A DNA stretch of 64,000 nt from Omphalotus guepiniiformis (GCA_028554645.1 JAQOOI010000015.1:124001-188000); one strand, 5' to 3'. Counted from the stretch's first letter, positions 21,565-33,529 are shown. Notes: generated by a model from the letters alone, not told the origin. Numbers and translations: made by a program.

Positions 21565-22605
21565 TCAATGTCTCGATCTCTTCGCCTGTGACTCCGACCC
21601 ATTGAATACGCCCTTCCGCTTGCTCAAGGTGATGTTATGTTCGTGGCGCACACATTGTTCTTCAGGCCAGTTGTCAGAGTCGATTGCCTTCTGGAAGCGC
21701 TTTATCATCCAATCTGAGTTGAGCTTTCCCTTGCGAATGACACCCCTGTCATCATTCAACTTCATCCTCCTTCGCAAATCCCCAGACGCAGCGTTATACT
21801 CTACTTCCCATGCCTCCACATCATCTGGATGTATTTCTTTCTTCTCATACCGTACTGTGAACACGGTCTCGAGATCGCACACTAAGTCTCGGAGCGCAGT
21901 TGGAGGAAGTTCGGCTTCGTGAGCCATGTACTTGCTCACAATATGATCTCTCTTACTTGCGCCTCCATCAACTCCTCCAGGAGTATATGGATTGTCCCAA
22001 GTATCATCATAAACTCTGACGAGTATATTCTTCAAGACTGGGCCCTGAACGCCGTGAATCGTGAACCGAAGTATTGTCCAGCTCAAGACATGGAAGAAAC
22101 TCTCAAGGTCATCCTCGAGTTCGGGGAAGACAGGTCCTGAACCTGGTACAGGTGCCAAGAGCAGCCGAGCCGCAATAAATTGCCAGGTGCCCTAACAGCA
22201 TAAAAACTGTCAATCTCAAGTAAAGACCATGAAGGCAATGACATACCGTGCGCACAGGTTGCCGTGCTCCCTCTCCCAGATCTGCGACCGGCTTAGAAAG
22301 GTCCCAATCAATCAGGTAACCTTGTCCATCTTTGCCAATCAAAATATTTCCTGCACTGATGTCCCGATGCAAGATCCCGGCCTTGTAGTATGCCTCTTGA
22401 TGAGCTGATCGTAATTAATCAGTCACAATGGGAAGGAAAGGTAGTAGTGAATACACTCGCCTTTCATTGCATCTTTCACTGCAGAAGCCAACTTGCGAGT
22501 GCGGTCGAACTGTGTGATGTCTTCACCGACATCTTCTAGCATCATTCGATAATGTTGGTGTTGGCGGAGACTTCTGAGACCATCCGGAAGATCAACGTCG
22601 GTCAT
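21565..22605 (-). pseudogene. FunK1 kinase copy A, 5'-truncated
   Basis: C-terminal half of a fungal-type FunK1 protein kinase. From the first in-frame ATG (22605) it reads TDVDLPDGLRSLRQHQHYRM, then the catalytic loop LHRDISAGNIL, metal-binding LIDWDLSK (DWD in place of DFG), the GSGPVFPELEDDLESFFHVL helix and the basic tail ending SRH. Both introns of the intact copy are preserved. The N-lobe, with the nucleotide-binding strands and catalytic lysine, is absent. Upstream of about 22640 the sequence is not kinase but the same flank that precedes intact copy B. The frame is open, so a ~345-residue N-lobe-less protein could be made. I class it as a truncated copy. Confidence 0.75.
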
Positions 22606-22639
22606 TTCAGTATAATGGTGAAGTAAAGGTATGTCGCCT

Positions 22640-22985
22640 GCTTGATAAAAATTTGCGATACGCCATCAGAGGACACAGACTCGAGGTGAGTGGACGTGTC
22701 GAAGCCACAACACAGACACGTGACGTGCTACAAATTACAAGTCTTAAGCTTGGCGTGATCTCCCCGTTTACACCCTCCGCCTGAACATGTATCAGATCCA
22801 CTGCCCCGCTGTAGCAGTTTCAGCAGTAAAGTAGACAGATGAAAGTTCGGATTTGGAGACAAACGGCAGGGCTTCCAAGAGCGTTGGGGTAAGGAAAGAT
22901 TCAGGTTTGCTGGCTTCAGGCTCACCATGCGTTCAGGCGATCTTTGTTCCAGAGGAAAAGGTGGTGTACGGCGACCTTGAAACAC
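22640..22985 (-). repeat. FunK1 5'-flank repeat, copy A
   Basis: About 350 bp closely similar to 26108-26428 (upstream of intact copy B). Shared blocks include gaagccacaac, gacacgtgacgtgctacaaa, ggagacaaacggcagggctt and aaaggaaagattcaggtttg. In copy B it lies before the start codon; here it is joined directly to the middle of the kinase coding sequence. Confidence 0.75.
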
Positions 22986-23609
22986 GTCGACGCAGAACGC
23001 AGCGCAGGATCTAGTCCGCTTGGATTTGGGAAGTCAAGCTTCAAGTCGAACAGGGTGAGCATCTAGTCCTTTGAGTGCTGCTAGTACGGTTGATACAAAA
23101 ACACCTTGGTGGCTCGATCTGGCTGGCTCGGCTTCAGATATATGCACGTTATTTGTACAATTAGCGTTTGTGAATGTTCATCTAGAGAAATTCATCACAG
23201 AATACTCATTAAAATAAGACCTGAAAACTGAACAAAAAATCCTGCTTTCGATTTAGGCTCTGCAAGCAGCTAACAAGCTGCAGAATGTCATACGATACAT
23301 ATACATGTAGAGCATGATTCCAACGTTTATCGCGGAAGAGCGAATTCAGAGAAATAGGAGACCGTAATTTGAAGAAAGACTCAAGAGTGTACATACACAC
23401 TCGGCTGGTAACTGAACAGTTGTGTCGTCGATGGAGAAAAGAATGTATATCATTGTACAGAGGTGAAAAGCGGGAGACTGACTGTGGATGGTGGATTCCT
23501 TCAAATTAATTTTACTAATATCGAATTACAGTACACGGAGTACAGATTGTAAGTAAATTACACGAAATAATGCTACAAATATCATATCCAACCTAGGGTA
23601 ACTTCGAGA
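22986..23609. other. Spacer between FunK1 copies A and B
   Basis: Mostly single-copy sequence. Its right end (about 23460-23609) matches the stretch just downstream of copies A and C (gaggtgaaaagcggg, caaatatcatatccaaccta), which is FunK1 3' flank. No other feature seen. Confidence 0.5.
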
Positions 23610-26014
23610 TCAATGTCTCGATCTCTTCACCTGTGACTCCGACCCATTGAATACGCCCTTCCGCTTGCTCGAGGTGATGTTATGCTCGTGGCGCACACAT
23701 TGTTCTTCAGGCCAGTTGTCAGAGTCGATTGCCTTCTGGAAGCGCTTTATCATCCAATCTGAGTTGAGCCTTTTCCCGCGTATGACACCCATGTCATCCC
23801 TCGCCTCCATATCTTGACGGATTTCATCAGAGGCAACTTCATAATCCATGTTCCACTTGTCGGTTAACGCTTGCGAGAAAGCTTTCTTCTCATAGCGGAC
23901 TGTGAACACGGTCTCGAGATCGCACACTAAGTCTCGGAGCGCAGTTGGAGGAAGTTTAGCTTCGTCAGCCATGTACTTGCCCATGATATGATCTCTCTTC
24001 CTTCTGCCTCCATCAACTCCTCCAGGAGCATCTGGATTGTCCCAAGTAGCATCATAAACATTGACGAGTAATCCCTTCAACACTGGGCTCGTAATGCCGT
24101 GGATCGTGAACCGAAGTATTGTCCAGCTCAAGACATGGAAGAAACTCTCAAGGTCATCCTCGAGTTCGGGGAAGACAGGTCCTGAACCTGGTACAGGGGC
24201 CAAGAGCAGCCGAGCCGCAATGAATTGCCAGGTGCCCTAACAGCATAAAACTTGTCAATCTCAAGTAAAGACCATGAAGACAATGACATACCGTGCGCAC
24301 AGGTTGACGTGCTCCCGCTCCCAGATCTTCGACTGGCTTAGAGAGGTCCCAATCAATCAGGTAACCTTGTCCATCTTTGCCAACCAAAATATTTCCTGCA
24401 CTGATGTCCCGATGCAAGATCCCGGCCTCGTAGTATGCCTCTTGATGTGCTACTCGTAACTAATCAGTACACATGGGAAGGAAAGGTAGTAGTGAATACA
24501 CTCGCCTTTCATTGCATCTTTCACTGCAGAAGCCAGATTGCGAGTGTGGTCGAAGTGTGTGATGTCTTCACCGACATCTTCCAGCAACATTCGATAATGT
24601 TGGTGTTGGCGGAGACTTCTGAGACCATCCGGAAGATCGACGTCGGTCGTTTCAGTATGATGGTGAGGTAGAGGAATGTCGCCGGCTTGATAAAATTTTG
24701 CGATATGTTGCACTTTTGCGTTTTGAAGTCGATCATACACATCACCTTCCTTCATCATATCCTCCCCAACCACACGCCAAGTATCCTTCAAAAGAACACA
24801 TCGCTCCCTCACCGGATCCCAAACCAGTATACAACGCGTGCAACGGCCAATAAGAGCACTTCGACCGCGGAAACGGGGGTTGCTCCCATAGCAATACATC
24901 ACTTCTCCCTTCTTCTTGTCGTCGTAGACAGCAAACTTCCACATAGGAGCTGTGGGAGCTAGACCAAGTTCTTGGCGAGCGCGGGCGACGTGCTCAGCAT
25001 CTGCTTCCCCAGGACGTGTGACTGTCTCGTCCAGACCACGAGTGGCATCCGAAGCTCGAGTGAATCTCCAAACGAACTCTGCAAGGAGTTTCGCACCCTC
25101 GACAGTGCTAATATTGAATTTCTGGGTCACCACTGCACCAGAACGATCCCAGCGTATGAGCCTCGCCCATTCCTTCTGAACGAAGACTGTGAAGAGGTGT
25201 GTGCGGTACTGCCGGGAGAGTTGAGCGATTGCATAAGTGATGATTTGCCCCCGCGTTCCTTCGGCTCTTTGGCTAGTGTGTACGAAGGGTGTATCTTCGC
25301 TTCGAACGTCGGTGAACGGGTCATCTTGTGGGTCGAATTTCACCTCGACATGCGTCTGTGCAAGAGACATATCCGTTATCCTCACTCTTCCCGAATCGAC
25401 CTTATACATAGTGATATCCGGTTTCACTTCATCCTGCTCCGCTCCAGCGTTGACTGTGTCTATATTCTTAGAGGTGTCGACAAGCTCCATGCTCCCATCA
25501 CAAAATGCGCCGAGCGATTCAACCTACAGCAGCGCAATTAGAAACTCTGATCATTTCAAAAGAAGATCGTGGTACTGACCAGAATTGAATACAAATTTTC
25601 CTCGGATTTTACCGTGTCGGCTTTCAACAACTCGTCGAGTGCACTCTTCTTCTCGTCCCATGGAATCTCCCCAGCATTGGGGAAATAATGATCGACAAAA
25701 TCTGTCACTGACATAGGTCCCAGGAATTCCTCTTTCATCTCAGTAGCGTAAGCTTTCATTCGTTGCACGCGTGTTGGTTGGGTCGATGTGTGGCCACCAA
25801 TGCTAGATAGCGTGCTCTTTAACGGCGTTGTCTTGAGCTGGGGAGCCTCGGGTAAGGGAGGAGCTGGTGGAGGAGTAACGGCACGAGGAAGTTCGAGTTC
25901 GCCTGGATCTAGAGTGGAAGCAGGCGGAGATTCAAGTCGCGACGAAGCGAATCCGACACCGGAACGAAACTTGAAAGTGGTGAGGCTAACTTTGTTTGAG
26001 TTAACTGTGGACAT
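23610..26014 (-). CDS. FunK1 fungal-type protein kinase, complete copy B
   Basis: Four exons, 26014-25580, 25523-24500, 24449-24292 and 24236-23610, sum to 2244 nt (747 residues) with no frame conflict. FunK1 is the kinase-like family expanded in multicellular basidiomycetes and described as similar to aminoglycoside/choline-kinase folds. The N-terminus is disordered and proline-rich. Then come the FunK1 N-lobe (LYSILVESLGAFCDG, RGQIITYAIAQLSRQYRTHL, AKLLAEFVWRFTRA), CVLLKDTWRVVGEDMMKEGD, and the catalytic loop HRDISAGNILV with its metal-binding Asn. LIDWDLSK replaces DFG, GTWQFIAARLL is the activation-segment end, and the C-terminal tail is basic (KRKGVFNGSESQ). Key catalytic residues are present, so activity is plausible. 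It lies between two truncated copies in the same orientation. Substrate unknown. Confidence 0.88.
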
Positions 26015-26107
26015 GATGAAAAAACGAGAACTTACCGTACCTACACTGCAAGAAGTGGTCTTAAGTAGTATGCAGAGGGGACAATGGGATATGAAGTTTG
26101 CCCGAAT

Positions 26108-26428
26108 ATAGGAATCGCTGTGGCTCAGAGGACACAGATTCGAGGTGAGTGGACGCGTCGAAGCCACAACGCGGACACGTGACGTGCTACAAATTACAAT
26201 GATCTCCCGGTTTACACTCCGCCTGAATATGTATCAGAATCCACTGCCGCTGTAGCAGGCGTTTTAGCAGTAAAGTAGACGGATGAAGGTTCGATTTTGG
26301 AGACAAACGGCAGGGCTTCCATGACCGTTGGGATAAGGAAAGATTCAGGTTTGCTGGCTTCAGGCTCACCATGCGTGGAGGCGATCTTGATGTTCCAGCA
26401 GGAAAAGGTAGTGTAGACCAAGTCCTTC
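26108..26428 (-). repeat. FunK1 5'-flank repeat, copy B
   Basis: Upstream flank of the intact kinase; the counterpart of 22640-22985. It gives the ancestral arrangement: flank, start codon, full N-lobe. Confidence 0.7.
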
Positions 26429-26528
26429 AAGTTTATTCTACTAATGTCGAATTACAGTATACAGATTGTAAGTAAAATACACAAAATAATCCTACAAATA
26501 TCGTATCCACCCTAGGGTAACTTCGGGA

Positions 26529-27569
26529 TCAATGTCTCGATCTCTTCGCCTGTGACTCCGACCCATTGAATACGCCCTTCCGCTTGCTCGAGGTGATGTC
26601 ATGTTCGTGGCGCACGCATTGTTCTTCAGGCCAGTTGTCAGAGTCGATAGCCTCCTGGAAGCGCTTTATCATCCAATCTGAGTTGAGCCTTTCCCTGCGT
26701 AAGATACCTCTGTCATCCCTCGCCTCCATTTCTTGACGGATATCATCAGAGGCAACTTCATAATCCATGTTCCACTTGTCGGTCAACGCTTGTGAGAAAG
26801 CTTTTTTCTCATACCGGATCGTGAACACGGTCCCGAGATCGCATACCAAGTCTCGAAGCGCAGTCGGAGGAAGTCCGGCACATTTGGCCATGTACTTGGT
26901 CAATATCTGGAATACCTTTCGTTGACCACCTGTAACACCTCCAGGAGCCTTGCTATTCTCGGCAGCTTGATCATAACAATCGCACATTATTGTCTGAAGA
27001 TCCTCTGCCGACAGAGTATTCTTTGTGTACCGAAGTATTGTCCAACACAACACATGGAAGAAACTCTCCAGGTCATCCTCGAGCTGTGGGAAGACGGGTC
27101 CTGAACCTGGAATGGGTGGTAAGAGCAGCCGAGCCGCAATAAATTGCCAGGTGCCCTAACAGCATAAAAACTGTCAATCTCAAGTAAAGACCATGAAGGC
27201 AATGACATACCGTGCGCACAGGTTGCCGTGCTCCCTCTCCCAGATCTGCGACCGGCTTAGAAAGGTCCCAATCGATCAGGTAACCTTGTCCATCTTTGCC
27301 AATCAAAATATTTCCTGCACTGATGTCCCGATGCAAGATCCCGGCCTCGTAGTATGCCTCTTGATGAGCTAATCGTAATTAATCAGTCACAATGGGAAGG
27401 AAAGGTAGTAGTGAATACACTCGCCTTTCATTGCATCTCTCACTGCAGAAGCCAGATTGCGAGTGTGGTCGAAGTGTGTGATGTCTTCACCGACATCTTC
27501 TAGCATCATTCGATAATGTTGGTGTTGGCGGAGATTTCTGAGACCATCCGGAAGATCGACGTCGGTCAT
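26529..27569 (-). pseudogene. FunK1 kinase copy C, 5'-truncated
   Basis: Same architecture as copy A: begins at TDVDLPDGLRNLRQHQHYRM, keeps HRDISAGNIL and LIDWDLSK, both introns and the C-terminal tail, but has no N-lobe. The segment after the F/LESFFHVL helix has diverged (ILRYTKNTLSAEDLQTIMCD), whereas the tail (YEKKAFSQALTDKWNMDYEV) matches copy B, so the copy is mosaic. The 5' breakpoint (ttttatc...gcgatacgccatcagagg) is the same as in copy A, showing that A and C descend from one truncated ancestor. The frame is open over ~345 codons. Confidence 0.75.
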
Positions 27570-27611
27570 TTCAGTATGATGGTGAGGTAGAGGTATGTCG
27601 CCTGCCTGATA

Positions 27612-27702
27612 AAAATTTGCGATACGCCATCAGAGGACACAGATTCAAGGATTCGAGGTGAGTGGACGCGTCAAAGCCACAACGCGGACACGTGACCCAT
27701 AG
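27612..27702 (-). repeat. FunK1 5'-flank repeat, copy C (short)
   Basis: About 90 bp of the same flank (ccatcagaggacacagatt, gaggtgagtggacgcgtc, cacaacgcggacacgtga) before unrelated sequence begins. A 10-bp duplication, attcaaggattcgagg, distinguishes it. Confidence 0.65.
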
Positions 27703-27761
27703 AAAGTATTTGGAAAGTTGGCTCAATGAAAATGAGAAGGGAGTAATCAAGCCTTTTAAAG

Positions 27762-30284
27762 TTATGCTCTGCTTTGATTTGGCTCTGGCGATTTTTCTAT
27801 GACATCCATCTCGCTAGATATCGCAGGCACTGAAGACACATTCCCCAGCTCAATATCCTCAACCTCAACCTCCGCAGGCGCACTTGGTTCAACCTTCGCA
27901 TCAGACGAGGGTATCACACCGAGCTTCTCCCTTCCCTCCTTCCTAAGCCTCTCCTCATCACCTCTGAGCAGCTCTTTATGTCGAATTAGTACTGCGCTGG
28001 TGACAGTGGCACAAGTGGCGAGAGCTGCGTTTAGTATGAAAATGTCTTTAAATCCCTTGATATAGCCGTGAGTGAGGATGTAGGATGCTGTAGAAGAGGA
28101 GACGCCAATTTTTGAAGGTCGAGTGAGGAGAGATGGGTCGTCGATGAGTGCGGAGATAGTTGATGGTGGTAGATTGAGTGACCTCATGGACGTATGGAGG
28201 GCGTTGTTCCTGTGAGCGTAGGTGAGTGCAAAGCCTTTCAGTTCGAGGAAAAGGGCACATACAGTAATGATGATGCGACAGGCAACGACATCGCACCACC
28301 CAAGTTTCGAAGAAACTGCAAGTCTCACTTCAGGTGGAGGGTCGCTCGGCCATGAATAAATCAAAAACATACATTTCGAACTGCTGTTACAACAGACATA
28401 TCCTTCCTAGCCACACTCGCTTGAGCTGCTACCGTCGTTGTCTGCGTCGTCTATCCCGAACCGACGACTCGGATAAGCAAAGGCGAAATAAAGTCATAGT
28501 ATGAGCACACTCACCGCTCCATTACCAAAGCCAGCTAATAACATCAGGACTACCATCACCGCTTTCGACTCAGTCGCCGTGAAGATGGATATGCAACCAT
28601 AAGCGATCGCGGATAGTGCGAAACCGCTGTAAACGACAGCCTGAGGAGTTTGAGAGTTGTTAGTTTGATTTGCCGACCACCCCAGGGAAAAAACCGCTCT
28701 ACCCTATATCTCCCTGTGAAGCTCACCCACAATCCCTGTTATTGCACATCAGAAAGGACAGACACAGTAGTGAACAGCGACAATTGAAACACGCACAGTA
28801 ACTAGACTGGCAAGAGTTTGGCTAACTACCACAGGTATCAGAAAGATACCTATGAGAGAAGTATTAGATGCAGTCAAACTAAATCGATCGAGAAATTGCC
28901 TGACCTGCACGAATGGGAGAGTATTCAAGAGCAACTTGGAAGAATTGTGGCAAGTAGAATAGTGTGGAGAAGAACACGAATCCGCTGTATATGGTTCAAG
29001 GGCACATCCAGCGAATGATCAGAACACAGAAATCTTACTTGACAAACATACAGATATACACTCCGACTATGGTGACATGTTTAAAGATGTACACTGAACG
29101 ATAGGATAGTCAGTGAGTCAATGTAGTCAATTTTATAGCATAGCAGTTAGTACTCACTAGGCACAATCGGAAGGCGAGCACCCTTTGCCTCCCACAGGCA
29201 GAATATACCTACGACAAAGAACCCGGTGCATAAAGGAGCGAGGACAACGGCAGAATTCCAAGGAAACGTTACACCTCCCTGGATGAAAGACATCGTCATT
29301 GATCAGAAGGTAAAGTCAAAGAAGCCCTACATACCCAGATTAGAGGAAGCATGATAAGTGTACATCCAACTAGAGTCAATACCACTCCCACATAATCAAT
29401 GACCAGGAGCTTCCTGAGAACATTACAAGTAATGTTAGCAGAGTTGAGTGACGACGCCAGGGATACCCTACTGTTTCATGCTGCCAGATGTAGGCTTTGA
29501 AGGGATAAGAATCAACGCTACTATTGTCGCCACCACTGATAAAGGAAGAGTGATCCAGAAACACCACTACAAGAAAACAGTGAATACAGATACAATGCAA
29601 GCTTCATGTCATGAGACGAAGCACCTACCCGCCAGCTAACTTTCTCAGCTAAAGCACCTCCCATAACTGGACCATATATATATCCCGAAGCAGAAATCGC
29701 AGCTGCGATACCAATGTATCTTCCTCTATACGAGAAGACTCGAAAATTGCTCTTAGAACCAGATATGAAATGACGCCGTACCTGTCGCGCAAAGATAGAA
29801 TATCCGACACTACAATTTGAAGCAAGCTAGTAATTCCTCCACCGCCAGCGCCTGCAACCCCTCTAAACACAATCAACTGAATGATCGACTTTGAGAAGCC
29901 AGCAATGAGGTTTCCGACGATATAAAGACTCATTGCGATACATAGCGTGGCCTTGCGTCCAAAGATGTCACTGAAACGACCGTACAATGGCTGAAACGCA
30001 GTAGACGTCATGAGATATGCAGATGGTACCCAGGAAGATACTGAACCGGCATTAAAAGCTGCTGAAACGGTTGAGAGCGACGTTGAAACTACCACGGAAT
30101 CTAGGGTAGTGACTAGCGAGCAAAGGGACATTGTGACCAAGACAATAATGATTTGTTTGAGAGGAAGGTAATTTGTGTGATCCGTTAGCTCGATGTCAGC
30201 AGATTTCTTGACTGGCTGAGTTGGCCCTGGAGTCGCCTCAGAGCTGGGATTAACATGACTGGTGGCAGGAGAAGGGATAGCCAT
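27762..30284 (-). CDS. MFS drug:H+ antiporter-type transporter 1
   Basis: Multi-exon membrane transporter of the 14-helix DHA2-like MFS group (drug, toxin or siderophore exporters). A cytoplasmic N-terminus ends TDHTNYLPLKQ; TM1 contains LDSVVVSTSLSTVS (motif D1-like). Then LYGRFSDIFGRKATL (MFS motif A) and FRGVAGAGGGGI (motif B/C region). Later exons give GRYIGIAAAISASGYIYGPV, the antiporter motif C equivalent, then WCFWITLPLSV, the VHIFKH and FVFFSTLFYLPQFFQVALEY segments, GGAMSLPVAS and HGYIKGFKDIFILNAA. The C-terminal tail is acidic and ends NQSRA. Introns are mostly GT-AG and 45-60 bp. The copy looks intact. Its closest relative is transporter 2 at 45.8-48.3 kb. Substrate not inferable. 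Confidence 0.85.
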
Positions 30285-31241
30285 AGTGATCTACCAACGC
30301 GAAGTTGAACCGTTTTCTTATTTAAATGTCGATGGTGAAGTAATTCGTTTGACATCATCTTCGGATCACAAGCGAAGAATACTGTACGTTCGAAATCGTA
30401 GAAGAACTTTAGAGTGCTTCGAATAATGCAATGAAATCGGGTGTCTTCATATGGGTTCGAGAATCGATAGTCTTTGCCAGATGATATCAAATCCAGGATC
30501 CTGCATATTAGAACCTGTATCTGAGAAAATTAGCTTCAAAAGCGCGCCCTGAGGAGTAATAGGAGCAGCAGTACTCGCCAGTAATATCTTCTGAGACTTG
30601 AGTCTACCATTTTCATCTTCACATCCTCCCACAAGTAATAACGAGCGAAAGAAGCGAATCAGAATGACCCAGCTTAGGCGACTTCGTAAATGGTAAGAAC
30701 ATAGAAATACAATACGCAATTGTGCTTACGAACGTCGAGGTCTGGGCGCCTCTTGAGGAGAATTATATGCATATATACCGAAACTACGCCATCTATGATA
30801 CAAGTCTAGTACTCACAAGCGAGTCATAATTTAAGCAATTATGTTTAGAAGACTAAGGTAACACAACGCCAGTTTTATTCGTGACTGATAACGATTCAGT
30901 CCTTTCGCTCAGGTCATTTTCTCTGGCATCCCTCTCGCTGCCAGACGCTGTTACGAGTTCGAAATGAAATGTAGAACTCGTTCTTTCTGGCGATTTTTGT
31001 GCCAATTTTGATCCAGTTAAGCGTGATGCCGCTGTCATTCATTTCGGCACGTCACTTTTCGGCAAATTCCTGACTGTCACGTGCCCCTCTGCTGAAGCCC
31101 AAATTTTCCTCGTCTTGATCCCGTTAAGTGTGAGCCGGGTGTGAGCGTTGTCCTGCGCCCGCGTAATCGCGGGCGTCTATGACTAAACTTTGCTTGCTTT
31201 TCACCACATTCTAATTTTTTGTTTCTTCGCTGTCGACAGAG
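30285..31241. other. Upstream region of MFS 1; left ~430 bp duplicated
   Basis: About 30300-30720 is closely similar to 48300-48720 upstream of transporter 2 (cgatggtgaagtaattcg, gacatcatcttcggat), so the duplication included the promoter. From about 30850 to 31241 the sequence is single copy; it may contain an upstream exon of the BLM10 remnant, but none is demonstrable. Confidence 0.6.
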
Positions 31242-32052
31242 ATGACTTTGACATTGCCGGACATCTCTTCAATGAATCTACATGACCCAGGGCCCCACTT
31301 CAACCATTTATTTATGGAAGGTGCTGATGAAGATGATTAGTACCTTCAGAAATTGAAGTCCTACGCAAAATCGTTACCCTACTCAATTGAACCATACTCA
31401 AAGATGATGAACGTGCTAGATTTCATCCTTCTTAGAATTGTGCAATGCATTGAAGTCAAAGACTACGAAGTAGGGCTTCTGCAGTGGGATAGTATGCTGA
31501 CTTAGTGAGTGTGGCATTCATGTCGTGTGCTGTGATCCGCCTGACCTTTTCATAGTTGGAGTATGCTAAAATACCCCATCCCAAAGGAAAGGCGTGTTGC
31601 ACTTGCCAAAATCTATTTTCATTTCAGCACTATGCCAGGAATGCCGGTTCAAATCATCACGACTTGCGCGGACAGATTCAAAACTCTTACTCAGTCCAAG
31701 AAAAAGAATTCTATTGAGGATCTGAGACTTCTGTGGAAACCTATATACGAGATTCTCAGGCAAGAGCTCTTCTTGGACCGACGGCAGTTTGAATACACGT
31801 AAGGGGGAATAGTAGACCGGAACCAATCTCGATGATTTATACGCATCTTGTTTTGCAGTCAATTGTCATGGTGCATGGGTTGGTTATATTGCCGACAACT
31901 CAAGACGTTTCTTTCACCCTGCCGCCGTCAGTGAAATGTTATCTACATTCATACCTTTGCTGAATGGTACACAGCTGGATGTACGTCTTTAATTCTTGTT
32001 CTTCTAGTAAGCTGAAATCTAGGAATTTAGAGTATTCTATCGTCGCAGTACT
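31242..32052 (+). pseudogene. BLM10: 5' fragment of proteasome activator BLM10/PA200
   Basis: N-terminal fragment of the HEAT-repeat proteasome activator (PSME4/Blm10, normally ~1900 residues), which caps the 20S proteasome. Recognisable segments: LKSYAKSLPYSIEPYSKMM, EVGLLQWDSMLTYWSMLKYP (across a GT-AG intron beginning near 31505), KKNSIEDLRLLWKPIYEILR, then SRRFFHPAAVSEMLSTFIPL and SSQYY. The order and spacing match the N-terminus of the family. The copy is broken by an in-frame TAG at about 31338-31340 (between GADEDD and YLQKLK) and a frameshift between MGWLY and IADNSRRF near 31890. After SSQYY (about 32050) the sequence no longer matches. So only ~270 of ~1900 residues remain. A functional copy is presumably elsewhere. 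Confidence 0.75.
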
Positions 32053-32523
32053 ATCAACCCGAGAAGCCCTTTTGCACACTGCCTTCTTCCTCGCCCGTTC
32101 CTCTTTCCCTTGTCAATGAGCACCAGGGCCTCTCCCTCCTTCCCTCCTGCGCCTGCCGCTGGGGTCAGCCATGAGTACGGTGGTATGGGAGACAACAACA
32201 AAGAAGATGCGAGCGTCAATAACACATACCTGGCTGTGCGTGTCTACAACACCAATGGTGGCTGCTACTGCCGCCGTTCCACCAAACCAGCCCCACCCTC
32301 ACCATTTACACCCGCATCCCTGCATCCCCACCCATATCATTGCCCGTACCATTGCCTGCCCATCCTTCACAACTCCACCACCGTCTTAGTTTGCAGGCAC
32401 GATACACTTACGTAGAGGCAATAAGGACAAGCAGCGACAAGCTTCATCGGTCTGCACCCAACAGCCCGCCCTATAACTCCGCCACCTATAGCAACCCCAG
32501 CAGCGTCGTTCCCACTTTTCCCT
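32053..32523. other. Proline/His-rich low-complexity spacer
   Basis: C-rich sequence (caccaccct-like composition) with overlapping short ORFs in several frames, none family-like. It joins the BLM10 remnant to the LRR-like remnant. Confidence 0.4.
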
Positions 32524-33529
32524 TTGGCGGTCACCTATCCATTATCACCAGCCTACGCTGTCGTACCAGCTTCTACTCCTGTGGTCAATCTAACCTTCCT
32601 TCTATGTTCATCCCTCTCATCTTCATCATTGACGGCGCTGTCAAGAACCAGCTCTAATTTCCCACTTCCCCAACACGAAGACCCATCTTCATCCGCCTCA
32701 GGGTCGCCTCCTATGTTGGACTTCACCACCTGTTCCCAGTCACTCACTTTTTCATGGACGTTTGGCGGTCCTACCCCACACAGTTCTCCATTTAGAGGTT
32801 TACGCTACGTCTGTCTGCGATGGGCTATCTTTAGCTGGATGATGTTCGACGAGCAGGATTCTTTGACTCATCCTGTGTATCGTTTTACGACATTCCTTCT
32901 CCATGTCTCTGGCACACTGAGGCATCTGGCTGTAGATGACTATCCTGGTTTCTTCGAGCTTGAAAATGGCGCTCAAGATTTCTTGATGCACGGGGGGTTA
33001 TTGGCTTTAGGAGAGTTGGTGTATCCGGATGGTGTATTAGAGCGCCCAAATCATCTTCATCGGAGGGGGAGGTTGCTGTTTCGCTGCCCATGTACACAGA
33101 TTGTAGAAAGGTTCGTGGGGTAACGGAAGTTCCAATCCTGCTGTCGCATGACCGGAGTTTATGTCTGGAATGGCTCTTCGTTAGAGGATTTGGCTCTGCG
33201 ATGGCTTTTGTTGAAGATGTGCTCTTGAATGCAGGAAAAGTGGATTCTGGGAAGCTTAGATACCTCGCTTTGTCTGCGATGGAACCTGAGCATAATTATG
33301 ATATATTCTTTCTCTGTAGGTCAGACTCTTGTACACCTGACACTTGACGAGGATTTATCTCGTGCGTGATTCACGTTTGATTTTTAAATATGTCCACTCT
33401 AAATGCTAACGAACTCCTCCCTTTATACCTGCATTCAGTTTCTCGGACAAGCATAATAGCACAAACATTCCCAACCTCGAAACCCTCCAATTATTCATTA
33501 GAGATGTATCATGTCTCTCACCTACATAG
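32524..33529 (+). pseudogene. LRR-like hypothetical gene or remnant
   Basis: A series of reading blocks that could be exons. 32524-33027 includes RGLRYVCLRWAIFSWMMFDE and SGTLRHLAVDDYPGFFELE. 33060-33315 reads SHDRSLCLEWLFVRGFGSAM and GKLRYLALSAMEPEH. A further piece reads TLVHLTLDEDLSRA, splicing by gtgatt...ttcag to NIPNLETLQLFIRDV, which stops at 33527-33529. The LxxLxL spacing resembles the LRR part of basidiomycete F-box proteins. No F-box is visible, and the block-to-block splices are not all convincing (a frame change near 33030-33120 needs an uncertain intron). The next element, the retrotransposon, begins 74 bp downstream. I cannot tell a divergent intact gene from a decaying one. 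Confidence 0.35.
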
